Source of the DNA: Streptomyces fungicidicus
GTDB lineage: Bacteria; Actinomycetota; Actinomycetes; Streptomycetales; Streptomycetaceae
NCBI RefSeq assembly: GCF_003665435.1
Contig: NZ_CP023407.1
Coordinates: 3,162,001-3,226,000 of the forward strand
Direction: 5' to 3'
Length of the DNA stretch: 64,000 nt
The first letter of the stretch is position 1. Every line of letters starts with the position of its first letter. Made by a program: the position numbers and the translations under genes. Positions 55,832 through 64,000 of the stretch are shown here, in pieces. The notes below the pieces were generated by a model, which had not been told where the DNA came from, searched no databases, and worked only from the letters and a program-made list of their open reading frames with translations.

Positions 55832-56148
55832 CCGCGGGCCTCGCGGCGCCCGGCGCCATACCGGTACCCGGCGCGGGTGTGGGCCGGGGGTGGGTCTGCG
55901 CAGCCCGGCGCCAACGGGGTGCCGTCGCGCCCACCCGTGCCGCCCCAGCGGCACGACTGCCCGCGGAGTGCGGCGGTGTGGCGGGTTCGGCGGTTAGCCG
56001 CTTACGGCGCGGAGGGGGCGGGGCGGGGGTGGTCGCCCGCAGTGGCTGGCGCGTCCGCGCCCTGTGCCCCTTCCAGCCGGGACAGTCGCGCCAGTCCGAG
56101 GACGTCCACCCCCGACACGACCCCGCACCACCCACCGCCCCCAGGCGT
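55832..56148. other. Intergenic region with hairpin repeat
   Basis: 317 bp between convergent genes. It contains CGTGCCGC-CCCA-GCGGCACG, an 8-bp perfect hairpin at 55936-55955, in a context I recall as common between Streptomyces genes; a likely terminator. No gene seen. Confidence 0.5.
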
Positions 56149-56820
56149 TCAACCCACCGGCCCCGCGCGGTCCAGGAGGCCCGTGCGGGCGGCCAGTGCC
56201 GCCGCCTCCAGCCGGGACCCCACCCCCAGCTTCATCAGCACCCGCTGCACATGCGTCCGCGCCGTCGACGGCGCGATCCCCATCCCCGCCGCGATCAGCC
56301 GCGTGTCCTCCCCCTCCGCGACCCGCACCAGCACCTCCACCTCCCGAGGCGTCAGCATCTGCAACAGCCGCGCCCCCTCGTCATCCGGCTGAGCCACCGG
56401 ATTCAGCAGCTCCCCGAACGCCCCCTGCAACAACTGCGGCGCCACAGCGGCCTCCCCCGCCCGCGCCTTCATGATCGCCCGCTCGACCCCCTCGATCCGC
56501 TCGTCGTGCCGCACGTACCCCGACGCCCCCGCCGCGAAAGCCGCCGCGATCCCCCGAGGCGACGGCACCGGCCCCAGCACCACCACCGCCACCTGCGGCC
56601 GCTCCCGCTTGATCTTCACCACCGGATCGAACGCCCCCGGCTCCGCCGGCCCGGCCGTCCCCAGCAGGCACACCTCCGGCGCCCTGCTGATCACCAGATC
56701 CGCCGCCCCCGCCGCCGGCGCCGCGGCCGCCAGCACCCGGTGCCCCCGCAGCTTCAGCGCCGAGGCCAACGCCTCGGCGAGCAACCGGTGGTCGTCGACC
56801 ACCATCAGCCGCACACCCAT
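56149..56820 (-). CDS. LuxR-type regulator with receiver lacking the phospho-Asp
   Basis: 223 aa. Receiver-like domain ~1-125 starts VRLMVVDDHRLLAEALASAL with the acidic pair, but where the phosphorylated Asp is expected the sequence reads PEVCLLGTAGPAEPG: no Asp. LuxR HTH ~155-212: LTPREVEVLVRVAEGEDTRL and STARTHVQRVLMKLGVGSR. It is thus an atypical, probably phosphorylation-independent regulator. ATG at 56820, weak ribosome site. No kinase adjacent. Confidence 0.85.
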   Translation of the reverse strand: MGVRLMVVDDHRLLAEALASALKLRGHRVLAAAAPAAGAADLVISRAPEVCLLGTAGPAEPGAFDPVVKIKRERPQVAVVVLGPVPSPRGIAAAFAAGASGYVRHDERIEGVERAIMKARAGEAAVAPQLLQGAFGELLNPVAQPDDEGARLLQMLTPREVEVLVRVAEGEDTRLIAAGMGIAPSTARTHVQRVLMKLGVGSRLEAAALAARTGLLDRAGPVG

Positions 56821-56972
56821 CGAACAACCAACCCCCCAGACCAACGCACCCCCGGATGCCCCCGGAAGCTACACGCTTGTTCGACGTCGCGCTCCCCCTA
56901 CCGGCGAGAATCGCCCCGGATCGCCGAACTTCCCGTATTCGGTGCCGATGAGCCCATGATGAGCGGTACGCG

Positions 56973-57006
56973 CACGGCCCCGTCCCTGAACAGGGACGGG
57001 GCCGTG
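56973..57006 (-). terminator. Terminator of beta-propeller gene
   Basis: Perfect 16-bp inverted repeat (56973-56988 with 56991-57006, loop AA) starting 20 bp after the stop codon at 57026. Confidence 0.85.
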
Positions 57007-57025
57007 GAAATTGTCCGACCGACGA

Positions 57026-58936
57026 TCAACTCGTACCGAACGCGATCACCAGATACTCCTTGCGGTCCGTTCCCGCCGAGAAGTCACTGGCGTACACACT
57101 CGACATGTACAGACCCCCCTTGGAGAACAGGATCTCCGCGTAGTCCGGGGACATCCGCGCCTCCACGTCCCGCACGTTCTCCGTCGCCGGGTTCTCCATC
57201 AGCGTCGTCTGCTTGAAGGTGCCGCCGTCGATGCTGACGATCTGCCCGCCCTTGTCGTACGGCGGACGCTTGTACGCCAGGACGTTGTTGCCGTCCATCC
57301 GCAGCGGGTAGATCTCGTAGTCGTCGCCCGCGTCGGCCCGCTGGCCGGTCTGCTTGCCGGTCGCCAGGTCGAAGGCCACGATCTCGTTGGTCTGGCCGTA
57401 CGACTCCCCGCTGCCGTCGTGCTCCTCGGTGGCGATGTACAGCCGGTCGTTGCCGACGGCCAGCCCGCTGCACTTCTCGATCTTGTAGATCGCGTCGCAG
57501 CGCGCCGCGAAGTCCTCGCCCGGCGCGGAGATGCGCGTGCGCAGCTTGCCGGTCTTGTTGTCGACGGAGAAGAAGTCCGAGATGCCGCTGCCGTCACCCG
57601 CGGAGTCACCGACGTCGGCGGCCACGACCAGCGGGTCGGTGGAGACCACGGCCGCGTACTCGATGCCCTCGTCCATCTTGTACTCGGTGATCACCTTCCC
57701 GGTCTTCGGGTCGATGTTCTGGATGTGCAGCTGACGCGCCTCGTACTCACCGCACTTGCGCACCGCGACGAGCTTCGCGCCGCCCGCGTACCCGGAGTCG
57801 TAGCAGGAGTCGGACGTCTTCGGCGCCCAGAGCTGCTTGCCGGTGGCGACGTCCCAGGCGGCGCCGCCGCTGGTGCTGCCCGCCGCGACGGTGCCGCCGC
57901 TGACGGTGACGTTGTTGAAGCTGATCGGCATCGTGCCGGACTGGGCGGTCTTGGTCCAGACCTCCTTGCCCGTCTCGAGGTCGATCACCGCGACCTGCGT
58001 GCAGGACTGCGGGTCGCCCTTCGTCGGCATGTCGGGCTTGAAGATGATCGCCGTCTTGTTGTCCTCGGTGGTGCGGCCGCTGCCCTCGCACACCGGTCCG
58101 GGCAGGTCGATCGTCCACTTCTTGGTGCCCTTGGCGCGGTCGTACCCGACGACCTCGGCGATCCCGCTCTTGGCGTACACCGTGTCGGTCAGCCAGGAAC
58201 CGGCGGTGGAGATGCTGGTGACGTCCTTGGGCGTCTTGGGCGCGGGCACCTGGAACAGCACCTTGGAGCCGGTGTCGGCCGGCGCCTTCTCCTGGGCCCC
58301 GGAGGAGCCGCTGCCGCTGCCGTTCTCACCCCCGCCGCCACCGTTGGTCTTGTTCTTGCCGTCGCCCCCGGCGGTGTTCTTGCTGTCGTCGTCCTTGCCG
58401 GACGAAGACGCGTACCAGACACCGCCACCGACGATGAGGGCGATGGCCACGACCGCGGAGACGATGATGGCGATCTGCGAGTTGAACTTCTTCCCGCCAC
58501 CCCCCGGCTGCGGCTGCATCGGCATGGTCGCCGGCTGCGGATACCCGTAACCGGGCTGCCCGTAGCCGGGCTGGCCATAACCGGGCTGCCCGTAGGCCCC
58601 GGGCTGCTGCGGCTGCCCGTAGGCACCCGGCTGCTGCGGCTGCCCGTACGGCCCGGGCTGCGCCTGCCCCGGATACCCGTACCCGGCGGCCGGCGGCTGC
58701 TGCTGCTGCGGATACCCGTACCCCGGCCCCTGCGGGGCGGCCGGAGGCGCGGACGGCTGCGGCGCCTGAGGATAGCCGTACCCCGGCTCGGGAGCCTTGT
58801 TCAGATCAGGCCCGCCCGCCGGAGCGGACGGCGGCTGCTGCGGAGACTGCGCGGGCTGCTGCTGCGAAGGATCCTGCGGCGGCCCGAACCCCGGCTGCTG
58901 CGGGGGCTGGTTGGGCGGCGGAGGCGGCTGGGTCAT
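57026..58936 (-). CDS. Membrane-anchored PQQ-like beta-propeller protein (paralogue 1)
   Basis: 636 aa. Cytoplasmic N-terminus ~1-150 is Pro/Gln/Gly/Tyr low complexity with PGYGQ and GYGYPQ units. One membrane helix ~152-172 (IAIIVSAVVAIALIVGGGVW), an Asn/Gly/Ser linker, then an extracytoplasmic beta propeller (~215-636) of PQQ/WD-type blades, each with a strand and G-K-x-W/L-type turn (VIDLETGKEVWTK, AWDVATGKQLWAP, AFDLATGKQTGQR). Cys pairs may form disulfides. ATG at 58936. It lies 58 bp downstream of its paralogue in the same direction. Likely a sensor or assembly scaffold at the cell surface; role unknown. Confidence 0.85.
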   Translation of the reverse strand: MTQPPPPPNQPPQQPGFGPPQDPSQQQPAQSPQQPPSAPAGGPDLNKAPEPGYGYPQAPQPSAPPAAPQGPGYGYPQQQQPPAAGYGYPGQAQPGPYGQPQQPGAYGQPQQPGAYGQPGYGQPGYGQPGYGYPQPATMPMQPQPGGGGKKFNSQIAIIVSAVVAIALIVGGGVWYASSSGKDDDSKNTAGGDGKNKTNGGGGGENGSGSGSSGAQEKAPADTGSKVLFQVPAPKTPKDVTSISTAGSWLTDTVYAKSGIAEVVGYDRAKGTKKWTIDLPGPVCEGSGRTTEDNKTAIIFKPDMPTKGDPQSCTQVAVIDLETGKEVWTKTAQSGTMPISFNNVTVSGGTVAAGSTSGGAAWDVATGKQLWAPKTSDSCYDSGYAGGAKLVAVRKCGEYEARQLHIQNIDPKTGKVITEYKMDEGIEYAAVVSTDPLVVAADVGDSAGDGSGISDFFSVDNKTGKLRTRISAPGEDFAARCDAIYKIEKCSGLAVGNDRLYIATEEHDGSGESYGQTNEIVAFDLATGKQTGQRADAGDDYEIYPLRMDGNNVLAYKRPPYDKGGQIVSIDGGTFKQTTLMENPATENVRDVEARMSPDYAEILFSKGGLYMSSVYASDFSAGTDRKEYLVIAFGTS

Positions 58937-58994
58937 GGCGTGAGTACCTCGGGGAAGGGGACGACGGGCGACGGAAAGGGGACGGGCGGGACCC

Positions 58995-60764
58995 TCACTT
59001 GCCGTAGGCGAGCATCAACTTCTCCTTCGACTCGTCGTTGCCGGTCAGCCGGGTGGTCGAGATGTAGAAGCGTCCGTCGACCCAGTCGATCGACTTGCTG
59101 AAGAAGCTGTTCTCGATGTCCGCGACGCCCTGCGGGTTCTGCATCAGCTTGGCCGGCTCGTGGCTGCCGCCGCCGACCGGAATCGCCACGATCTGGCCGC
59201 CGGCGTCGTACGACGGGTCGACGTAGGCGACGAGCTTGCCGCCCTCCACCTTCAGCGGCTGCATGGACTCCCCGGCGGGGGACTTGACCCGCCACCGCTC
59301 CTTGCCGCTGTCGAGGCTGATCGCGACGATCTCGTTGGCTCCGGTGGTCGCCTTGGTGGGCAGGTACAGGGTGTCGCCGTCGACGACGACGCCCTCGCAG
59401 CCCTGGAGGTCGCGCGCGAGGATGGCCCAGCCGCAGCCGGGGGCGAAGTCCTCGTCGACGGTGACCTGCGAGCGGAACGTTCCGCTACCGGTGAAGGCGG
59501 AGATGTTCCAGGCCTTCTTGTCCTCGTTGGTGCTGTAGATGACCACCGGGTCGACGGAGTAGGCGCGCTCGACGCGCCACCCCTTGTCGAACTTCTGGGT
59601 CCACTTCACCTTGCCGGTCTTCGGGTCGAGCTCCCGGAGCTCGTCGTGCTCGTTGTCGCCGCCGGCGCCGCAGGACGCGACCTGGAGCAGCCGCTCGCCG
59701 CCCGCGAAGGCGCCGGGGAAGCAGGGCGCGTCGCCGTACTTCTTGGAGTCGAACAGCTTCTTGCCGCTGGTGACGTCGTACGCCGTGCCGGACTGCGAGC
59801 GGCCCACCATCAGGGTGTCGCCGGTGAGGGACATCTCGATGGAGAGCACGGAGTCGAACAGCGCGCCCTCGGCGACCTCCTGCGTCCAGCCCTTCTCGCC
59901 GGTGTCGAGGTCGACGAGCTGGAGCTGGTTGCACTTGGCGCGGTCGCTGCTGCCGCTCATGTAGGCGATGACGACCTTGTCGTCGGCCGTCTTGTCCTGG
60001 GTGACCGCGCAGATCTTCTGCGGGAAGGCGATGGCCTCCCAGGCGGGCTTGCCGTCGGCGACGTTGTAGGCGAAGAGCTCCTTGTAGGCGGCCTTGACGG
60101 CCGTCTTGCCGGTGACCCACATGCCGGGGGCCTCGGCGCCGGAACCGGGCGCGTCGGGCGCCTCCTTGTACCAGAGCACCTTGGACTCACCGGCCTGGCG
60201 GCCCTCGTTGAGGTCCTCCGGGTCCTCGCCGCCGTCGCCGCTGCCGTCGCCCGGGTTGACCGGGGCGCCTGAGGCGTCCGGCTTGGGGTCGTCGGTCTGC
60301 TGGGCGACGGGCTTCTTGTCCTTCTTCCCGTCGTCGCCGCCGGAGACGGCCCACACGGTGCCGCCTATCAGCAGCAGCGCGGCCACGGCGGCGCCAACGA
60401 CCAGGGCGGGCTTGCCCTTGAACGGGTTGCGGGAGCCGGTCCCGCCGGGCGGCGGCGTGCCGGGCGCCCCGGGGAACTGCGGCTGCGTCGGGTATCCGTA
60501 CCCGGGCTGCTGCCCGTACGGCCCCGGCTGCTGCGGCTGGCCGTAGGGGCCGGAGGCGTACGGTCCGCTGTTGTACGGGCCCGGCTGCTGCGGTGCCTGC
60601 TGCGGGTATCCGTACCCCGGCTGCGGCGCCCCGGCCGGAGGCGGCGGCGTCTGGGGCGCCCCCTGCGGGGGCGGCGGGGTCGGTGCCCCGAAGCCACCTC
60701 CCGGCGGCGGATCCTGCGGCGCTCCGAAGCCGCCCTGAGGCGGCTGGTTGGGCGGCTGAGTCAT
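58995..60764 (-). CDS. Membrane-anchored PQQ-like beta-propeller protein (paralogue 2)
   Basis: 589 aa. Same architecture as its neighbour: Pro/Gly/Gln-rich cytoplasmic N-terminus (~1-115, with GYGYPQ and PGPYG units), membrane helix ~119-140 (ALVVGAAVAALLLIGGTVWA), a charged linker, and an extracytoplasmic propeller (~185-589) with blades such as LVDLDTGEKGWTQ, AYDVTSGKKLFDS, ELDPKTGKVKWTQ, AISLDSGKERWRV. ATG at 60764 with AGGGGG upstream. The pair resembles the extracytoplasmic sensors of Ser/Thr kinases, but no kinase domain is attached. Confidence 0.85.
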   Translation of the reverse strand: MTQPPNQPPQGGFGAPQDPPPGGGFGAPTPPPPQGAPQTPPPPAGAPQPGYGYPQQAPQQPGPYNSGPYASGPYGQPQQPGPYGQQPGYGYPTQPQFPGAPGTPPPGGTGSRNPFKGKPALVVGAAVAALLLIGGTVWAVSGGDDGKKDKKPVAQQTDDPKPDASGAPVNPGDGSGDGGEDPEDLNEGRQAGESKVLWYKEAPDAPGSGAEAPGMWVTGKTAVKAAYKELFAYNVADGKPAWEAIAFPQKICAVTQDKTADDKVVIAYMSGSSDRAKCNQLQLVDLDTGEKGWTQEVAEGALFDSVLSIEMSLTGDTLMVGRSQSGTAYDVTSGKKLFDSKKYGDAPCFPGAFAGGERLLQVASCGAGGDNEHDELRELDPKTGKVKWTQKFDKGWRVERAYSVDPVVIYSTNEDKKAWNISAFTGSGTFRSQVTVDEDFAPGCGWAILARDLQGCEGVVVDGDTLYLPTKATTGANEIVAISLDSGKERWRVKSPAGESMQPLKVEGGKLVAYVDPSYDAGGQIVAIPVGGGSHEPAKLMQNPQGVADIENSFFSKSIDWVDGRFYISTTRLTGNDESKEKLMLAYGK

Positions 60765-61002
60765 CAGCGCGTTCCCCCTTACTCACTGATTTTTAGCCAC
60801 GCCCTGAGGCACCCGGTGGACTCAGAGTCGTCTTCATACTGTTTTCAGACGGCCTCTTTCTATCACCCGGCACCGGCAGGTCACCGGGCCGCGCCCTCCC
60901 CTGTTCCCAAGGGAGAACCGGCCTGTGATGCCCCCGTTACGCGCCTTCACGCCCTCTTCACGCCACCCGCGCCCCCCTGCACGCGGAACCGGCCCGGCGC
61001 TC

Positions 61003-62817
61003 TCAGGCGTCCTCCGCCAATTCCAGCCAGCGCAGCTCGAGTTCCTCGCGCTGACCGGAAAGCTCCCGCAGCTCGGCGTCCAGTTCGGCCACTTTCGCGA
61101 AGTCGGTGGCCTGCTCGGCGATGGCGGCGTGCAGCGCGGTCTCCTTCTCGGAGATCTTGTCGAGCTGCCGCTCGATCTTCTGGAGTTCCTTCTTGGCGGC
61201 GCGCTGGTCGGCGGCGCTCTTCTCCGGCGCGGCGCCCCGCGCCGGAGCGGCCGGTACGGAGGCCGCCGCGGCGGCGGTCTCCTCCATCCGCTTGCGGCGC
61301 TCCAGGTACTCGTCGATCCCGCGCGGCAGCATCCGCAGGGTGCCGTCGCCGAGGAGGGCGAAGACCCGGTCGGTGGTGCGCTCGACGAAGAACCGGTCGT
61401 GGGAGATGACGATCATCGAGCCGGGCCAGCCGTCGAGGACGTCCTCGAGCTGGGTGAGGGTCTCGATGTCGAGGTCGTTGGTGGGCTCGTCGAGGAAGAG
61501 GACGTTGGGCTCGTCCATCAGCAGGCGCAGCAGCTGGAGGCGCCGCCGCTCACCGCCGGACAGGTCGCCGACCGGCGTCCACTGCTTCTCCTTGCTGAAC
61601 CCGAAGGTCTCGCACAGCTGCCCGGCGGTCATCTCGCGACCCTTGCCGAGGTCGACCCGCTCCCGGACCGCCTGCACGGCCTGCAGCACCCGCCAGGACG
61701 GGTCGAGTTCGGCGACCTCCTGGGACAGGTAGGCGAGTTTGACCGTCTTGCCGACGCGGACGGCGCCGGCCGCGGGCTGCGCCTCGCCCCCGGTGCGGGC
61801 GGCCTCCGCCAGCGCCCGCAGCAGGGACGTCTTCCCCGCGCCGTTGACCCCGACGAGACCGATGCGGTCGCCGGGGCCGAGCTGCCAGGTGATGTGCTTG
61901 AGCAGCACCTTGGGGCCGGCCTGGACGGTGACGTCCTCGAGGTCGAACACGGTCTTGCCCAGCCGCGAGGAGGCGAACTTCATCAGCTCGCTGCTGTCGC
62001 GCGGCGGGGGGACGTCCTTGATGAGCTCGTTGGCGGCCTCCACGCGGAAGCGCGGCTTCGACGTCCGTGCGGGAGCGCCGCGCCGCAGCCAGGCCAGCTC
62101 CTTGCGGACCAGGTTCTGCCGCTTGACCTCCTCGGTGGCGGCGATGCGCTCGCGCTCCGCGCGGGCGAAGACGTAGTCGGAGTAGCCGCCCTCGTACTCG
62201 TACACGGTGCCGCGCTGCACGTCCCACATGCGGGTGCAGACCTGGTCGAGGAACCAGCGGTCGTGGGTGACGCAGACGAGCGCGGACCGGCGCTCGCGCA
62301 GGTGCCGGGCGAGCCAGGCGATGCCCTCGACGTCGAGGTGGTTGGTCGGCTCGTCGAGGACGATCAGGTCCTGCTCCTCGATGAGCAGCTTGGCGAGCGC
62401 GATCCGGCGCCGCTCGCCGCCGGACAGCGGTCCGATGACGGTGTCCAGCCCCTTGGGGAACCCCGGCAGGTCCAGTCCGCCGAACAGTCCGGTCAGTACG
62501 TCCCTGACCTTGGCGTTGCCGGCCCACTCGTGGTCGGCCATGTCGCCGATCACCTCGTGCCGGACGGTGGCCGCGGGGTCGAGGGAGTCGTGCTGGGTGA
62601 GCACCCCGATGCGCAGCCCGCCGGAGTGCGTGACGCGCCCGGTGTCGGCCTCCTCCACCTTGGCGAGCATCCGGATGAGGGTGGTCTTGCCGTCGCCGTT
62701 GCGCCCCACGACCCCGATCCGGTCCCCCTCGGAGACGCCGAGGGAGATCCCGTCGAGCAACGCGCGCGTGCCGTACACCTTGCTGACGTTCTCGACATTG
62801 ACCAGATTGACGGCCAT
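61003..62817 (-). CDS. ABC-F ATPase (energy-dependent translation factor type)
   Basis: 604 aa, two ABC domains, no membrane domain. Domain 1 Walker A GRNGDGKTTLIRM (~37) and signature PLSGGERRRIALAKLL (~150); domain 2 Walker A GVNGAGKTSLLRAL (~345) and signature DLSGGERRRLQLLRLL (~430). H-loop segments are CVTHDRWFLD and VISHDRFFVE; Walker B ends DEPTNHLD and DEPTNDLD. The inter-domain P-site tether region lies ~240-305. The C-terminal ~90 residues are a coiled coil (Lys/Glu rich). ATG at 62817 with GGAG upstream. ABC-F proteins act on the ribosome; antibiotic resistance is possible but this one occupies a core locus (SCO3148-like). Confidence 0.93.
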   Translation of the reverse strand: MAVNLVNVENVSKVYGTRALLDGISLGVSEGDRIGVVGRNGDGKTTLIRMLAKVEEADTGRVTHSGGLRIGVLTQHDSLDPAATVRHEVIGDMADHEWAGNAKVRDVLTGLFGGLDLPGFPKGLDTVIGPLSGGERRRIALAKLLIEEQDLIVLDEPTNHLDVEGIAWLARHLRERRSALVCVTHDRWFLDQVCTRMWDVQRGTVYEYEGGYSDYVFARAERERIAATEEVKRQNLVRKELAWLRRGAPARTSKPRFRVEAANELIKDVPPPRDSSELMKFASSRLGKTVFDLEDVTVQAGPKVLLKHITWQLGPGDRIGLVGVNGAGKTSLLRALAEAARTGGEAQPAAGAVRVGKTVKLAYLSQEVAELDPSWRVLQAVQAVRERVDLGKGREMTAGQLCETFGFSKEKQWTPVGDLSGGERRRLQLLRLLMDEPNVLFLDEPTNDLDIETLTQLEDVLDGWPGSMIVISHDRFFVERTTDRVFALLGDGTLRMLPRGIDEYLERRKRMEETAAAAASVPAAPARGAAPEKSAADQRAAKKELQKIERQLDKISEKETALHAAIAEQATDFAKVAELDAELRELSGQREELELRWLELAEDA

Positions 62818-62942
62818 TACTCTCCTGCCCGGTGGATCGATCAGCTTTCAAGCGTAGGCCCTGACGGAGGGCTGCCGGAACGTGAGAAGGCGGCCGCTCT
62901 CCGTGAGCGGGCGGGCGGCTGCCGTGGAGGGCGGCGGCGGGT

Positions 62943-63836
62943 TCAGACGAGCGCCGCGCCCGGTACCGGGCCCGCCGCCGTGCGCACGGTGCGGCAGGTG
63001 CCGGAGGCCCGCAGCGCGCCCGCGATCGCCTCCGCGCCCTCCGCGTCCCGGGCGAGGAACGCCGTGGTCGGCCCCGATCCCGAGACCAGCGAGGCCAGTG
63101 CCCCGGCGGCGCGTCCGGCGGCCAGCGTGTCCGCCAGTTCGGGGAACAGCGACAGCGCCGCCGGCTGAAGGTCGTTGGAGACGGCGGCGGCGAGCGCGTC
63201 GGCGTCCCCCTTTGCCAGTGCGCCCAGCAGGTCCTGCGAGGCGACGGGCCCGGGGATCTCCCGCCCCCGCGCCAGCCGGTCGAACTCCCGGAACACCGCC
63301 GGTGTCGAAAGGCCCCGTGCGGCCATCGCGAACACCCAGTGGAAGGCGCCGCCCACCTCGAGCTCCGTCAGCCGCTCACCGCGGCCCGTGCCCAGTGCCG
63401 CCCCTCCGACCAGGCTGAACGGCACGTCGCTGCCCAGCTCGGCGCAGAGGGCGAGGAGCTCCTCGCGCGAGGCGCCGGTCCCCCACAGCGCGTCGCAGGC
63501 CAGCAGGGCGCCCGCGCCGTCCGCGCTGCCGCCCGCCATGCCCCCGGCGACGGGGATGTCCTTGGCGATGTGCAGGTGCACGTCCGCGTCGCGGCCGTAC
63601 CGCTCGGCGAGCGCCAGGGCGGCGCGGGCGGCGAGGTTCGTACGGTCCAGGGGGACCTGGCCGGCGTCGGGGCCCGCGCAGGTCACCCGCAGCTCGTCGG
63701 CCGGGGTGACGGTCACCTCGTCGTACAGGCCGACCGCGAGGAAGACGTTGGCCAGGTCGTGGAAGCCGTCGGGGCGGGCCGCGCCGACCGCGAGCTGGAC
63801 GTTGACCTTGGCGGGGACTCGGACGGTGACGCTCAC
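62943..63836 (-). CDS. ispE: 4-diphosphocytidyl-2-C-methyl-D-erythritol kinase
   Basis: 297 aa GHMP kinase of the MEP isoprenoid pathway. N-terminal VRVPAKVNVQLAVGAARPDG, ATP-binding IPVAGGMAGGSADGAGALLA (~91-110), GSDVPFSLVGGAALGTGRGE (~137) and C-terminal SLVSGSGPTTAFL (~258). GTG at 63836 overlaps the rsmA stop by 4 bp (GTGA), coupling the two, as in Rv1010-Rv1011. Confidence 0.95.
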   Translation of the reverse strand: MSVTVRVPAKVNVQLAVGAARPDGFHDLANVFLAVGLYDEVTVTPADELRVTCAGPDAGQVPLDRTNLAARAALALAERYGRDADVHLHIAKDIPVAGGMAGGSADGAGALLACDALWGTGASREELLALCAELGSDVPFSLVGGAALGTGRGERLTELEVGGAFHWVFAMAARGLSTPAVFREFDRLARGREIPGPVASQDLLGALAKGDADALAAAVSNDLQPAALSLFPELADTLAAGRAAGALASLVSGSGPTTAFLARDAEGAEAIAGALRASGTCRTVRTAAGPVPGAALV

Positions 63837-64000
63837 TGCTGGCCCGGCTCCTTCTTCTCGGTGTGCTGGGCGTTCTCGGCGATGCGCGCGAACTCCTCGA
63901 CGGTCAGCGACTCCCCCCGGGCCTGCGGGGAGACCCCCGCGGCGACCAGGGCGGCCTCCGCGGCGGCGGCCGATCCCGCCCACCCGGCGAGCGCGGCCCG
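63833..64000 (-). CDS. rsmA: 16S rRNA dimethyladenosine transferase (3' end)
   Basis: Only the last 55 codons are in the window; the rest lies beyond 64000. The visible reading frame (RAALAGWAGSAAAAEAAL ... SLTVEEFARIAENA) matches the C-terminal helical domain of KsgA/RsmA, which dimethylates two adenosines in the 3' end of 16S rRNA. Its stop codon overlaps the ispE start. Identification rests on this short C-terminus and the adjacent ispE. Confidence 0.8.
   Translation of the reverse strand, partial: RAALAGWAGSAAAAEAALVAAGVSPQARGESLTVEEFARIAENAQHTEKKEPGQQ

Overview
The window is chromosomal DNA of a Streptomyces. It has very high G+C, coding regions with G/C-ending third codon positions, frequent GTG (and one TTG) starts behind GGAGG-type ribosome sites, and several 4-bp ATGA/GTGA gene overlaps. 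The gene order ndh - ppx - DUF501 - divIC - eno - rpfA - rpfC - P450 - mazG - surA-like ... mfd ... glmU - prs - rplY - pth - ppc - desaturase - tam/tamR - galKET ... ABC-F - ispE - rsmA is what I recall for the core arm near SCO3090-SCO3150 of S. coelicolor. Parts of it (mfd-mazG-eno-divIC-DUF501-ppx; glmU-prs-rplY-pth; ispE-rsmA) are shared with mycobacteria. It is therefore mostly vertically inherited core genome, not an island.

Layout. 1-8 kb: end of an FtsX-type ABC permease, a cyclopropane-fatty-acid synthase, type II NADH dehydrogenase (with a Rex-like box upstream), and the ppx-DUF501-divIC block plus enolase, all on the minus strand. 8-10 kb: two resuscitation-promoting factors; rpfA lies behind a c-di-AMP (ydaO) riboswitch. 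10-21.5 kb: P450, MazG, a SurA-like lipoprotein behind three DnaA-box sequences, a Ser/Thr kinase coupled to a membrane protein, a HTH-methyltransferase-specificity fusion protein, small exported proteins, a GNAT enzyme, a secreted HNH lipoprotein and an antitoxin-like small protein. 21.5-30.3 kb: mfd, an ABC-ATPase/FtsX permease pair and a coiled-coil DivIVA-like protein.

30.4-35.5 kb is the most unusual part. Four genes combine nucleic-acid-targeting toxin-like domains with SUKH/Imm immunity-like domains. Two minus-strand genes each carry the putative effector and immunity domain in one polypeptide (Imm35/YrhB-like + deaminase-like + SUKH-4; WHH-type HNH nuclease-like + SUKH). Two divergent plus-strand genes encode a YwqJ-type deaminase and a separate SUKH-3 protein. 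None has an export signal or trafficking domain, so they look like a cytoplasmic toxin/immunity locus rather than secreted polymorphic toxins. I regard this as the best candidate for an undescribed system.

35.5-50.4 kb: an orphan histidine kinase, a HTH protein with a possible LAGLIDADG-like domain beside tRNA-Gln(UUG), then glmU, prs, rplY, pth, a small membrane protein, ppc, an acyl desaturase with its TetR regulator, tam/tamR, a LuxR-type regulator and a GNAT protein. 50.4-55.8 kb: the Leloir operon galT-galE-galK divergent from an SSS-family symporter with a small membrane partner. 56-64 kb: a LuxR-type regulator lacking the receiver aspartate, two paralogous membrane-anchored beta-propeller proteins, an ABC-F ATPase, ispE and the 3' end of rsmA.

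Strand composition is notable. From about 30 to 37 kb the plus strand is strongly C-rich, and from about 38 to 45 kb strongly G-rich, regardless of which strand is coding. All statements are from reading the sequence; no database search was run.
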